Position numbers and translations under genes: made by a program | Notes under the pieces: model-generated | What the model was told of the DNA's origin: nothing | The model's database searches: none | Seen by the model: only the letters and a program-made list of their open reading frames with translations | Part shown: positions 1 through 9,731 of the stretch, piece after piece | How positions within the stretch are numbered: position 1 is the stretch's first letter | Layout: every line of letters begins with the position of its first letter | NCBI GenBank assembly: GCA_946965045.2 | Contig: OX337237.1 | Location: forward strand, 930,001 to 994,000 | From: Epithemia pelagica | Taxonomy: Eukaryota > Bacillariophyta > Bacillariophyceae > Surirellales > Surirellaceae | Direction: 5' to 3' | DNA length: 64,000 bases

Positions 1-591
1 CACCATCATTGTCCCTTCGACAAGTAGATTGTTCTTGTGTTTCTTGTTGATTCCCGACCCTTTCTTATTGTTGTATTTACTTGGAGCATAGTGTTTGATT
101 GCTGTGCCAACAGGTTTGCCCTTGGAGCCGTGGGCTTTCCGGACCTGTGCACCTTCGATGCTCACGATGCCCTTGATGTGGGAGGAAATGAACCGATATA
201 ATTCGGTTCTTTCCTCCAAAGTACCTGATCCATACAGGCCTTCAAGCTTGGCCATGAGATTCTCCGCCTTCACTGCCCGTGGCGTTCTCGTTGTTGCAAT
301 CTTCTTCCTCGCTCGTTGTTTCTGATTGAGCTCATCCATTTTGTATTTTCGATTTTGCTGCATGCGACGAGGCGGCTTTGCTGCTCTTGTTCGTGTTCTT
401 GCGGAACTCGCCTGTTGCTTTGTAGCGGAACGTGTCTGTCGCTTTCCCATGGCTGTTGCAGGCTGCTGCACTTTGTCGCTGTCGAAAAATTCTGACTGCT
501 GCACTTTTATGAACTTGGGCTGCTGCACTTTTTGGAGAAGGCGCAGAAACGCCAACCCCTTTGAGCTTCCGAATGAGAGTGAAAACCGCAT
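1..591 (-). CDS. Basic protein of unknown function, partial (runs off left edge)
   Basis: An open frame of 197 codons runs on the minus strand from an ATG at 589-591 to base 1 with no stop; an in-frame stop lies just upstream at 598-600. A second ATG at 448-450 is an alternative start. The N-terminal part has three spaced copies of a short KVQQ motif, then a strongly basic Arg/Ser/Thr/Lys stretch (begins MGKRQTRSATKQQ), then a more ordinary segment with a possible helix (LEGLYGSGTLEERTELYRF) and a second Lys-rich stretch. I do not recognise the family. It lies downstream of, and in the same direction as, the transposase-like gene, so it may be a second gene of the same element; the basic composition would suit a DNA- or RNA-binding accessory protein, but that is inference. 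Confidence 0.5.
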   Translation of the reverse strand, partial: MRFSLSFGSSKGLAFLRLLQKVQQPKFIKVQQSEFFDSDKVQQPATAMGKRQTRSATKQQASSARTRTRAAKPPRRMQQNRKYKMDELNQKQRARKKIATTRTPRAVKAENLMAKLEGLYGSGTLEERTELYRFISSHIKGIVSIEGAQVRKAHGSKGKPVGTAIKHYAPSKYNNKKGSGINKKHKNNLLVEGTMMV

Positions 592-800
592 TGACAGTCA
601 TCAGACTGTCGTTTGTACACTGTGGACCAGTCTATTTTTGGTGTCACCAATAAACTTCGCAGCACTTGAGAGGTACAAAAAAGATTCTCTCATAAAATTT
701 GCTTCTGGAAAAAGTGAAACAGAGTCTCGTGCATGACAAGCCTACAAGTATGAAGATGAAGAGTAGTTCTATGGTACGTAAATGTGTTACAATATGAATT

Positions 801-3800
801 TCAGCGTTCTGCTTCTTGTGCCTCCTTCCAGACTTGCTGGATGAACGAGTGCTCTTGATCGAGCGTGCACCGGTGAGTCTTCATACTCACATTCACATAC
901 TTCTCGATTTCGACAAACAGGATGTCATCTGTTGCACTTTGATTCCTGCTGTCAAACAACAAATAGGTAAGCATGTACCGCCTTGCTTTCGCTGAGAACC
1001 TGCGAACGGTTCTCAGCGAAACTTTCCCCATACTGTCTCTCACCACTTGCATGAACTTCGTCTTGTTGCCTTTCTTGTTTCTTGTCAAGCGTCGGAAGTA
1101 TCGCTTCCCAAGACCCCATGCGTACTCGATCCCTTCACCCGCCAGTTCGCAGTGGTATTTTGGTGTGACGAGGATTTCAAGGTTGCGAGAATATCGCTGC
1201 GAGAGATCAGCCGCCAGTTGTTCGAGGGCTGATCTCTCATTCTTGAAGTCCTCGCACGATCCCATCAGGTAAGTCAAGGAATACTTCTTGTATTCCTCCA
1301 TCTTGTCCTCACAGACCTGTCCTGAACCATCCAACCATGTCTTACTCATGTCCTTGCGGTATTCCTGGAGCTTGGTGGTGTCAATGAAACCACGCTCGCC
1401 CAGAACTTGGAAGAGACCCTTTGGTTGCCCGAGCCAGCCCTGCTCCATGACAACTCGGTCTACCTCGGTTGGTAGCTGCCTTGCTGTCGAAATTGCCTGG
1501 AGCTGGTCAAGGGATTTGGAATGGTAGGCTTGAAGTGCCCTGTCGCCATGTTGAGCTCCTTGTTGAATGTCATGGCGAATGAGCTCACCAATCAATTCTT
1601 TCTTGGACAGCTTGTGTTTCTTTGTTTGATTGGTTGGGTGGTCGAACTTCATTCGTTGTCGTTGCTCCTCAGTGAGAGGAACACCCTTATAAGCAAATGG
1701 GCCAGGGTCCGCATCCGTGTATACCATGGATTGCTTCGACCCTGGCTGAAGACGATGAGGGTGTGGATATGGACCGATGCACTCAACAATTGTCTCATGC
1801 ATTTTGGGTACCACTCCACCCCAATCCTTGTTCATGGTCTTCTCGTTGAGCCCATCCTTCTGTTTTCGTCCATGACCGCTACTGTTGTCAAAGAGAAAAG
1901 CAAAATCAAAGGATGGATAGAGGACCATCAAACAATCAACCAAGTCCTCAAATTGGAGGGCCATGTGATCGTAGTTCCACCAGCCATCATTGTTGGATCC
2001 ATAGTCAAAATACGTGCAGAACGCACTGGCATCCGTGATCTGCCGGATCCGCTTGCTGCTGCCACCAAGTACTTGACTGGCAGAGTCCTCGGCCAAGTAC
2101 GTCTGCGCTCGACGAGATTGATTGATTGCCTCAAGCTTCTCGGGGGTGAGCAGGACAACTTCGCCTGAGTTGTCTGAATAGAACCCCCATGCGCGACTCA
2201 CGAATGCACTAAGCATTAAACCGTGCCCGTCGTCTTTGGGCAAAAGAACTCCACGCCCTTTGTGGTCCCCCCAACTCTTCTTCGAGAAGGACCATTGCTT
2301 GAAAATGGCTTCATCTTGGCCAACAAGCACAACAGGACGACGCTCAGAAGGGAAACGATGCGACAAATTTCCTCCCAGCAGCTTGTTTTCATCTCTAATG
2401 TATGATGAAAACACATCAGGAAAACAATCTACATGGTATTCTCGCATTGTTTGGTTCCTCGAAGGGTCTCGAAACTCGAAAGCCCAAACATCCTTCATGA
2501 GCTTTTCGGAGACACCCTCAATCTCCCCGTTTTCTAGTTTGATTGCTTGGTCGGATGGAATCTGAATCCATCGATGCGCAAGCTTTTCCAACTCGAAGTA
2601 TTTCGAGATGAACTGCTTCCGGGCTTGAACATTGTCGGCGTCCTCGTGACGGTCCGTGTAGTATGTCTTCTTTGTTTCAGAGAATCGAAACCCAGCATAG
2701 GTGAGAATCTTCCATGCCGCACCGACTGAAACACTGGGGAGATTCACTTTTTGACGGAACTCGTCCAACGTGAGCGGCTCTGTGGATGGCTCCCCATCTT
2801 CGGTGTCCGTCTGTTGCTCTTTTTTATATATCAATGGGATCAAACTGTCTCGAATGTACATGGCTGCCATCTCGCAGGAGAGGGTCTCCAGATGTTGGCT
2901 CGCCCACTTCTGCAGCAATGGGAGTGCTTCTGGATATTGAGCCAGAAAGCATGGGCACGGCTTCTTCCCAATCTGGATGTACCAGTTTGGATGCGGGAAC
3001 TTGCCGCTGACCCGGAATGCAACGTTGGCTCTTTGCACAGTCCGCCAATTCTGCAGACCGCTTTTTGTGATTCTACTCCGTTCGGTTGCATATTTGCAAC
3101 ACGAAGTCCACGTGGCACCATCCTCCATGGTGTGCAGGGCTCGCTCATACGCAAGCCTCAGCACCCGCATCCTCATAAGCATCTTTGGGACACAAGAGTT
3201 TGGCGGTGGCTCATCTTGGCCCTTGTTGACAAGAGTCAAAAAACAATCAAACCGTTGTTCCGCCATTTCAAGTGACTCAATCCACCGTTCCAGCTTCTTT
3301 CTCGTTGTCTCCCCATTCACTCTCGGACCAAAGATTTTGCTCACAACGGGCCGGTCGAAGAAATCTACGGCAGAAGAGTCACTGGAGGCATTGGAATGCT
3401 CGTTGTTGTTGTTGTTTCCATTGTCGTTTCCTGTGCCTGTGGTTGTTGTTGTTGTGGTGGTTTCCAGTGCCTCTTCCAAAATCTGCTCTGGGCTTGGTGG
3501 TGATGACGCTGCCGTTGTGGCAGTTTCATCATCCTTGATTGGTGTTTTGTTCCTCCCTCCAATTCGAATCCGATTGTGGCTTATGAATTTAAGCCACTCG
3601 TCAATAGTGTGGTTGAATTGAGGTGGTGGATCGGTCTGACGAGCCGAAACATAGTAGAATATTTGTTTCCCACCTCGACGTCGCACCTCGTGGCGGTAGA
3701 TACCCTTGGGATTCCACTCTTGCGATAGGAAATGGAGTCGCCATTCACTACCTGAGCGCATTAAAGATCGATTCATCATTGTTGCGTCGGATAATTCCGG

Positions 3801-3986
3801 AATCCACTGCTTCAAGAAGACGGCAATCTCAGCGTCAATAATCCACCGGTTTGTCCAGAGGAAGCGTATTGGATGGCATCTGAAGCCAAATTCGTCGCAT
3901 ATGGTTGTGTATGGCCCTGTATATGATTGAACCATTTTGTCTGTTCGGGCACAGGCAGAGAGATGGAGGATGAGGGGACTGCCCAC
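801..3986 (-). CDS. Large DDE-type transposase-like protein (1061 aa)
   Basis: Single intact ORF of 1061 residues; MVQSYTGPYTT at residue 18 is an alternative start. The C-terminal half has features of a DDE integrase-fold transposase: a first Asp in VGQDEAIFKQ (about residue 580), a second Asp in FLFDNSSGHGRK (about 705), and a third acidic site in the YHCELAGEGIEYAWGLGKR block (about 945). That block resembles the HCELN..E..WG..KR pattern of large IS630/Tc1-mariner-like DDE proteins known from fungi and protists. The N-terminal half is unassigned, with a low-complexity Thr/Asn stretch near residues 175-200. It would act in the nucleus, cutting and joining the ends of its element. The intact frame suggests recent activity. 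Transposase class is inferred from motifs; exact superfamily is uncertain. Confidence 0.55.
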   Translation of the reverse strand: MGSPLILHLSACARTDKMVQSYTGPYTTICDEFGFRCHPIRFLWTNRWIIDAEIAVFLKQWIPELSDATMMNRSLMRSGSEWRLHFLSQEWNPKGIYRHEVRRRGGKQIFYYVSARQTDPPPQFNHTIDEWLKFISHNRIRIGGRNKTPIKDDETATTAASSPPSPEQILEEALETTTTTTTTGTGNDNGNNNNNEHSNASSDSSAVDFFDRPVVSKIFGPRVNGETTRKKLERWIESLEMAEQRFDCFLTLVNKGQDEPPPNSCVPKMLMRMRVLRLAYERALHTMEDGATWTSCCKYATERSRITKSGLQNWRTVQRANVAFRVSGKFPHPNWYIQIGKKPCPCFLAQYPEALPLLQKWASQHLETLSCEMAAMYIRDSLIPLIYKKEQQTDTEDGEPSTEPLTLDEFRQKVNLPSVSVGAAWKILTYAGFRFSETKKTYYTDRHEDADNVQARKQFISKYFELEKLAHRWIQIPSDQAIKLENGEIEGVSEKLMKDVWAFEFRDPSRNQTMREYHVDCFPDVFSSYIRDENKLLGGNLSHRFPSERRPVVLVGQDEAIFKQWSFSKKSWGDHKGRGVLLPKDDGHGLMLSAFVSRAWGFYSDNSGEVVLLTPEKLEAINQSRRAQTYLAEDSASQVLGGSSKRIRQITDASAFCTYFDYGSNNDGWWNYDHMALQFEDLVDCLMVLYPSFDFAFLFDNSSGHGRKQKDGLNEKTMNKDWGGVVPKMHETIVECIGPYPHPHRLQPGSKQSMVYTDADPGPFAYKGVPLTEEQRQRMKFDHPTNQTKKHKLSKKELIGELIRHDIQQGAQHGDRALQAYHSKSLDQLQAISTARQLPTEVDRVVMEQGWLGQPKGLFQVLGERGFIDTTKLQEYRKDMSKTWLDGSGQVCEDKMEEYKKYSLTYLMGSCEDFKNERSALEQLAADLSQRYSRNLEILVTPKYHCELAGEGIEYAWGLGKRYFRRLTRNKKGNKTKFMQVVRDSMGKVSLRTVRRFSAKARRYMLTYLLFDSRNQSATDDILFVEIEKYVNVSMKTHRCTLDQEHSFIQQVWKEAQEAER

Positions 3987-4366
3987 AATGTTCGACAGTA
4001 GCTACTTTCACTGCTCCTGGAGACTGAACCACAGGTCGAAATGCGCGACACCCCTATGATTTTCTACTACTTTTATATCTATCCTATCGATTAGGTTGGG
4101 TGGTGTTTCGCATTTCGACCGGCGAATGGCCATCGTCGCATGAAGCGGTCACTAGTCGTTATTGCATTTTGCATTTTTCAATATGTGCGTGACAAAATGT
4201 GAGGAACACGAAAACCGTAAGTGATCCGAAACGCTGGGGTACTGTGGGCTAAAGTGTAGTATACAATTTCCCACTATGAAAAACTCATGCACTCCGCAAC
4301 GTGAACCAGCTTGTAGTCGCATTTATACCTTTCCCCTTCTGCTTTTCTGTGCACTCGACCTCGACC
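3987..4366. other. Spacer between transposase-like gene and Seh1, with inverted repeat
   Basis: No gene seen. Bases 4034-4045 and 4109-4120 form a perfect 12-bp inverted repeat (ggtcgaaatgcg) that extends inwards to about 19 bp with two mismatches. It sits upstream of the transposase start, so it could be part of the right terminus of that element. The Seh1 promoter must lie in the rest. Confidence 0.4.
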
Positions 4367-5674
4367 ATGGTGTCGTTTGTCACTGGAACGCCGTCGGGCG
4401 GAATGTCTTCCAGCCCTGCTGCTACTGCCGCTATATTGGATTCGATGCACAATGATTACATTTTCCAAATAGTCTTTGATTCGTACGGCCGTCGCATGGC
4501 TACTTGTTCGGCCGATCGGTTGGTTCAAGTCTGGGAGTTGCAAGATTCGGGCGAATGGAGTTTGGTGGCCCAATGGCAAGCCCATCGAGGAGCGGTAACA
4601 GGCTTGGCCTTTTGTCATCCAGAATTTGGACATGTTCTGGCCACGTGTGGGAGTGATCATCATGTCATGGTGTGGGAAGAAAAAACAAATCTGACCACAT
4701 CCTCCACCCACCCAACAACAACGCCCTCCTGCAAGGTGGTACCCACCACTCCCCTGACAGCGACAACGACGACAACGACTGCCACCAAAAGCAACGGCAA
4801 CACTGCCACGAATTTTCCGTCGCGGTGGATGAATCGAGCGTCCTTGACAGATGCTCGTCGTGCCACGACCTGTTTGGAATTTGCCCCCAATCATTTTGGA
4901 TTGCGCTTGGCGGTCGGATCGGCCGATGGATGTGTTCGTATTTACGAAGCGGTGGATACCATGAATTTGGCGCAATGGTCGTTGGAGGCCACCTTGCCTC
5001 TTGTTTCCACCAGTACTACTACGACGACGACTCTTTCCAATGCAAACAACAACAACAATAACAACACCCCGGGCCATGCTACAACAACAACAGCTCCTCA
5101 CGTGTCGTCCTTGTCCTGGTGTACGGGACGATTCGAACCGTTGACCTTGGTGGTGGGTGGTAGCCAATTGCGAATTTTTCGATACATGGAAGGGACCACA
5201 CATGCGTGGCAATCCATTCTCCAATTGGACACGACTACCTGTTCTACAATGGCCACCTCCATTCCCTCCATTGTCAAGGTGGCCTGGGCTCCCAATGTGG
5301 GACGACGCTATCATTACGTTGCGGCGACCAATACCAAGGAAGAATTGATGGTGTTCAAATTGACGCGGGGAGATTTACTGCCCAACAAAAACAAGAAGAA
5401 CAAGAACACTACAACGCCAAAGGAGAATACTACGTCCACACCATCCGCACCCTTGACCTTGGAATGGATGCAAGGATTGGAGGATCCTTCCAGCAAACAC
5501 CACAACAAGGCATGGAATTGTCAATGGAATGTCACGGGGACGGTCTTGGCTTCGTCGGGAGAAGATGGAGTCGTTCAATTGTGGAAATTGCAAGATACGA
5601 CACGCGACCAATTTGTCCCCGTGGCCAAGGTGCCGGAACCATCCAGCACGACCACAGCCATGGAAACGAGCTAA
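4367..5674 (+). CDS. SEH1: WD40 nucleoporin Seh1
   Basis: Beta-propeller protein of about 435 residues from the ATG at 4367 (ACCATGG context; the frame opens 22 codons upstream at 4301). WD-type repeats are visible from the N-terminus: YIFQIVFDSYGRRMATCSADRLVQVW, an AHRGAVTGLAFCHPEFG repeat with GSDHHVMVWEE, later LEFAPNHFGLRLAVGSADGCVRIY, and a final GEDGVVQLWKL. The wording matches Seh1/SEC13-like proteins of the Nup107-160 (Y) nuclear pore complex and of the SEA/GATOR2 complex at the vacuole or lysosome. Thr/Asn-rich loops inflate two blades (about residues 110-140 and 215-235), a common diatom feature. It is convergent with the MaoC gene, with only 164 bases between stops. Confidence 0.85.
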   Translation: MVSFVTGTPSGGMSSSPAATAAILDSMHNDYIFQIVFDSYGRRMATCSADRLVQVWELQDSGEWSLVAQWQAHRGAVTGLAFCHPEFGHVLATCGSDHHVMVWEEKTNLTTSSTHPTTTPSCKVVPTTPLTATTTTTTATKSNGNTATNFPSRWMNRASLTDARRATTCLEFAPNHFGLRLAVGSADGCVRIYEAVDTMNLAQWSLEATLPLVSTSTTTTTTLSNANNNNNNNTPGHATTTTAPHVSSLSWCTGRFEPLTLVVGGSQLRIFRYMEGTTHAWQSILQLDTTTCSTMATSIPSIVKVAWAPNVGRRYHYVAATNTKEELMVFKLTRGDLLPNKNKKNKNTTTPKENTTSTPSAPLTLEWMQGLEDPSSKHHNKAWNCQWNVTGTVLASSGEDGVVQLWKLQDTTRDQFVPVAKVPEPSSTTTAMETS

Positions 5675-5838
5675 TCACATGGTATATATATGTAGAGGGA
5701 TTGTTGCAAGTATATCTGAATCTAAACATCGTCCATTCGTGCTTCGCATGGGACTCGCCAATTCTCTTGCTCCATGGTTTAGAACGTAGCAAGTATGACT
5801 TGCACTATCCTCTAAAACGATACGTTTGGCTGCCTGTG

Positions 5839-7125
5839 CTACAATCGTGCCTTGTTGTGTAATGGGACGTCCCCCACGGATGGTTCCAGAACCGCCACTC
5901 CACGCGACAGACAAATTTCGTTGGAGGCCACATGAACCACATCAAACCCAATCACCGCCCTAATGGGTCGTTTGATATTCGGGTCGTGTGGTTGCTGCAA
6001 CGTCATTGTCGATGTGGTTGTGGCAGGGTGGTGCAACGATTCGGGGGTCCACCACAATCGTGCCTGGAGTGCATCTCCCACAAAGACGGGTTTGCGAAAG
6101 GAAGCTTCCATGTAGCAAAATTCAAAATTCTCTCCCAAAACGTTGTCCAAACCCTGTTCCAGAATGCGCAGCGTCATGGCCAAGGTGGCCAATCCGTGTA
6201 AAATTGGTTTGCGGTTCGTGTTGGCCTCCTTTTTACTGTCGTCGTCGTCGTCGTGACCACCCACAAAGGCTGGAAGCAGCGAGGCATCGACATGAATGCC
6301 ATTGGAATCTCCACTGGCCAATCGATACAACAAGGCTTGATTGGTGGCCACGGAAAATTCTTGTTGGTAACAGGGAGGTCCTTTGGGCGTGCCAAAATAT
6401 CGTTGCCAGAGGGAGCCTCCACTGGTGGTGTTGTTGTTGTTGGTGGTGCTGTTTGGTTTCATGGGGACTACGACATTTGGATCCAGACCCAAGATGAGCG
6501 CCGTGGATTGGAGCGTGTAGAGGGGTGTCCGAGACGGAGTGACAATTTGTGTTTCCGTCGTGACAAAGGTCCCCACCGATTTGGGTTGCACGGCACAAAA
6601 TCGTCCCTCCAATCGACACCACGACGACATATCTGTGCCGCTCGACTTGGAAACCAGTTGGTTGGTCAAGGACGACGAAGGAGCATGCCAGGCAATGGAT
6701 TGCCACATGTGAAGGACGGGGTAGTCATCGAGAACCAGGTCGTTGTTTTTCTGATTGGACAGGCAATGTCGAGGAATCAACCCCATTTGCTTCATCATGG
6801 GTGGAGGAAAGTCTGGGAGAGACGAGATGGGATTTGACAACGTCGTTGTCTTTGTAGGACAATCGTTCGGTATAGCCCAAAAGGACAAGCATACGGCCAA
6901 GCTGGGAACCACGGTAAACTGGGGATGCTGTTCCCAGACATGACGCAACTCACGATCGTACCAGGTTCCCCACGTGGAACCATACCCCACCGATACGGCA
7001 AACAAACACGCGTCTCGGCATGTCACGGTGCAGGTCGCTTCATACACCCGCTTCTCCTCCTCCTCGTCTTCTTCGTCGGCGGCCTGGAATAATGTCGTCA
7101 TCGTCATCGTACATTTTTGCGACAA
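5839..7125 (-). CDS. MaoC-type enoyl-CoA hydratase 2 / hydroxyacyl-thioester dehydratase
   Basis: A 428-residue double hot-dog protein. The N-terminal half (about residues 25-200) matches the non-catalytic hot-dog of multifunctional-enzyme type hydratase 2 (YGSTWGTWYDREL, FTVVPSLAVCLSFW). The C-terminal half carries the hydratase-2 motif: LYRLASGDSNGIHVD, with the catalytic Asp and His of D-x-N-x-x-H, followed by PILHGLATLAM. It would hydrate trans-2-enoyl-CoA to (R)-3-hydroxyacyl-CoA in peroxisomal beta-oxidation. The usual Asn-Pro of the motif is Asn-Gly here. The last residues do not form a clear SKL-type signal, so location is inferred. It is divergent from the three-exon membrane-protein gene, with about 300 bases between starts. 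Confidence 0.75.
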   Translation of the reverse strand: MSQKCTMTMTTLFQAADEEDEEEEKRVYEATCTVTCRDACLFAVSVGYGSTWGTWYDRELRHVWEQHPQFTVVPSLAVCLSFWAIPNDCPTKTTTLSNPISSLPDFPPPMMKQMGLIPRHCLSNQKNNDLVLDDYPVLHMWQSIAWHAPSSSLTNQLVSKSSGTDMSSWCRLEGRFCAVQPKSVGTFVTTETQIVTPSRTPLYTLQSTALILGLDPNVVVPMKPNSTTNNNNTTSGGSLWQRYFGTPKGPPCYQQEFSVATNQALLYRLASGDSNGIHVDASLLPAFVGGHDDDDDSKKEANTNRKPILHGLATLAMTLRILEQGLDNVLGENFEFCYMEASFRKPVFVGDALQARLWWTPESLHHPATTTSTMTLQQPHDPNIKRPIRAVIGFDVVHVASNEICLSRGVAVLEPSVGDVPLHNKARL

Positions 7126-7424
7126 AGAGTGATGGGCACAACTCCGCGACCGAAAAGATCCCTAAGAGCGACCTCGAATTTCGGGTCGCGCTTGGGGAGT
7201 CCGGGGCGACCGTTGAGTCGTTTGGGGACGCCTGGCGAGTCATCTAAGCAATCATGTTGACGGTCTCGTCACCACACAGACCGACCGAACGACCGAGACC
7301 CACGGCAATGAATGTGAATTGTGAAGGAACCATAATTCATAATCTATCTTCTCTTCTATCTCCTTGTGTGGACTGAGTTTTGAGGCTTTACCACAACCGA
7401 GGCCACTGCTTGTTGAGCTCAACC
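7126..7424. promoter_or_regulatory. Shared divergent promoter region
   Basis: About 300 bases between the start codons of two divergent genes, so it must hold both promoters and 5' leaders. No clear TATA element was identified. Confidence 0.4.
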
Positions 7425-8656
7425 ATGGCGTCGTCCTCCGAACATTCTGACCTGAAACAGGAAGGCACACCCATCAGTAGTGGTGGTGAGTTTCCAACAA
7501 CGGATCCACAGGCCGTGGATGAAATTCCCCATGTCGTCCACCACGAACCACAACGAACCTTTCGACGTGCCTCGCAATTCTTGTCCGGCCATGCCCCCAC
7601 AACGAATAATGAAGGAGCAACTCCGGAAGAAAAATGGTCCTTCAATGCCTTTGAAATCATGTTTCATTGGTTCTCCTTGCCCTATTCCATTTTGGGTCAT
7701 ATTCTCAGTGTGGACTTGACGGGCCAGTATCGGGAACACTTTGTGTGGGCCTGCGACGATGGCGACAAGTTGGTCCGCACCGTCACGTCGCGCTTCCAGA
7801 GTTCCTCCGTCTTTTTATCGTTATTGGTCAGTACGACCCTGGGAGTCTTTTTCAATTCGGCCGCACCCGTGCAACAAGTGCGGGTGGCCCTCTCGGAGGA
7901 AGACTATGACAGTGTGAAATTTGCCACGGGCGTTGTCATGTGCATTTCCACATTGTGTTCGTTGGGAGCTCTTATTGCCAACTTTACCGCCTGGTCCATT
8001 TTTGTCGTTCTGAGTAAAGAAAATGCCGCCATTATTCTACGCTCATCCTTGGGACTCTACGCTGAACAATTGCCCAATCGACTGGTCGTCCTTGCGATTT
8101 ATCTGTTTTTGGTTTGGGTGGGTAAGTCTGTCCCTGTCACATGTTTCTATGGTGGACATTTGATTTCGTGTTGCATATCTTACCTTCTTGTCGCTGTTAT
8201 TTGGCATTGTCGTCGTTTTGGTCGCATTGGTGTCCAACCACAGTCATGTTTTGGTACATTTTGGTGCCCAATCTCGGTGCCGCACTCTTGACGGCAGCCG
8301 GAATTGTCGTGGTGGGTCACATTGCCTCGACCTTTTCCGCGATTGGACAAATTATCATGGCCACCAGTGCCATGTCTTCGCAACGGATATTGACCGTCCA
8401 AGAAGAGGAACAATTGTCTCCCCAAGAACTCTACCATGTCTTGTACGTGTCATGAATGGAATGTGTACTGAACATACACTCCAAGCTCTCACGTTTGTGT
8501 TTTTGTATCATGGACAGGCTGCACAAGACGGTCTTGGCCAAAAAGGCCAAGATTCCAGTGAGTCAACAATACCGAATGAACTACCAGGACTTTATACGAG
8601 ACTTTGAATCCAACGAGCTGAATCGAACGTCTCCTCCACCGTCGGAGAATCAATGA
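7425..8656 (+). CDS. Multi-pass membrane protein of unknown function, three exons
   Basis: Exons 7425-8121, 8244-8442 and 8518-8656 join in frame to give about 344 residues. The introns (122 and 75 nt) have GTAAGT and GTACGT donors and AG acceptors, and each frame closes soon after the donor if it is not spliced, which supports the model. Start chosen at ATG 7425 (AACCATGG); 15 codons upstream are open. The N-terminal 65 residues are polar. Hydrophobic segments follow: FEIMFHWFSLPYSILGHIL, VFLSLLVSTTLGVFF, VVMCISTLCSLGALIANFTAW, LVVLAIYLFLVW, and in exon 2 ILVPNLGAALLTAAGIVVVGH. The tail is polar and charged. I do not recognise the family; four to six membrane spans suggest a channel-like or scaffold membrane protein. 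Confidence 0.7.
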
Positions 8657-9731
8657 CAAAGAAAAACAAAACATGAAGACGGACATTCCAGAGAAAGGAA
8701 CAGGAGAGGTTGGTTGACGACATGTTCGAGGTCCCTGATTTCGCCCTGGTATATACCTGCACAAGAGGCAATGACAAGTCTCCTGCAGAGCTTTTCTGTA
8801 GATTGGTGGATGCGGCGGTGCAGTGTCTTGGCAAAGAAGTCGATCTCCTTCTAGCTTGGACGTTTGAAGAAGCTACGGCAAACAGGGATGTCAGTCTCGT
8901 CATGTCAAACTATTCGCTGAAGCAGTATATCCCTCGATGATTTGAAAAATCACACCACTCAACAACCTCCAGAGAGACGGGATATTCGTTAAGGCCTGTC
9001 CTAGGAAAAGCAACTCAGAGTATGAAGAAAATAAAAGCTGGACAGGCCGAAAAGAATCTCTATCTGTTGTGCTCATGAGTCGTCCTGAGAGATGGTGGTT
9101 CGAGCGCAGGCTGTGCTTGAACAATAGTAGCAGCGACAACGAGGATCAAACCAGAACGACATCCATTCAAACCTGCCGGTGTGATGGATTTGCAGCCATC
9201 GTCGGATAAGGTTCGACCGAGCAAACGATTGGCCATGTTTCTTGTTCTTGTTGTCACTGTCAAAACAGCGATGGACCACCTTTGTCTGTGGCTGGTAGTA
9301 CGGAGGAGGAACTCGGAATTCCTGCGTAGAACTGGGCAGTGCCACGCACTAGCACGTCACGCTTTGCTAGGGTTCAGCACCTCTTCTTCTCTCGCGAAGT
9401 TGCTCTCTCAACTGGTCTGCATGTTGCGCACGACATCGAATCCATTCTATGAGATGGTATACAGAGAGATGATGCCATCCACTAGAAAGAGTGTGTACAG
9501 CGTCCTTTCCTTTGCAAATCGACCAAAACATCATGTGTGCTCGATCAAGAATGAGCATACAATTGAGTCGTGGGAACAACAAAATGGAATGCGGGCTTCA
9601 CCGGAAAACTACATGTCATTCATTGTGTGCTTGGTTTCGCTGAACAAATGTTGCCTTAGGAGAGGTCACAAAAAACCTCGTATTGTTCAAATCCTTTTGA
9701 CCTGGACAAAGAAAATACACTTGTCCATAAT
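8657..9731. other. Spacer with uncertain short ORFs upstream of Kelch gene
   Basis: About 1.1 kb with no gene I can defend. A 76-codon ORF (8710-8940, plus) reads like protein (FEVPDFALVYTC, LVDAAVQCLGKEVDLLL) and might be an exon of an unrecognised gene. A 184-codon ORF (9181-9735, plus) ends exactly over the Kelch start (ATGA overlap) but has no recognisable domain. Confidence 0.3.

Noticed and set aside
4274-5314. 346-codon minus ORF antisense to Seh1
   Set aside because: Composition is a reflection of the WD40 coding strand; no independent support.
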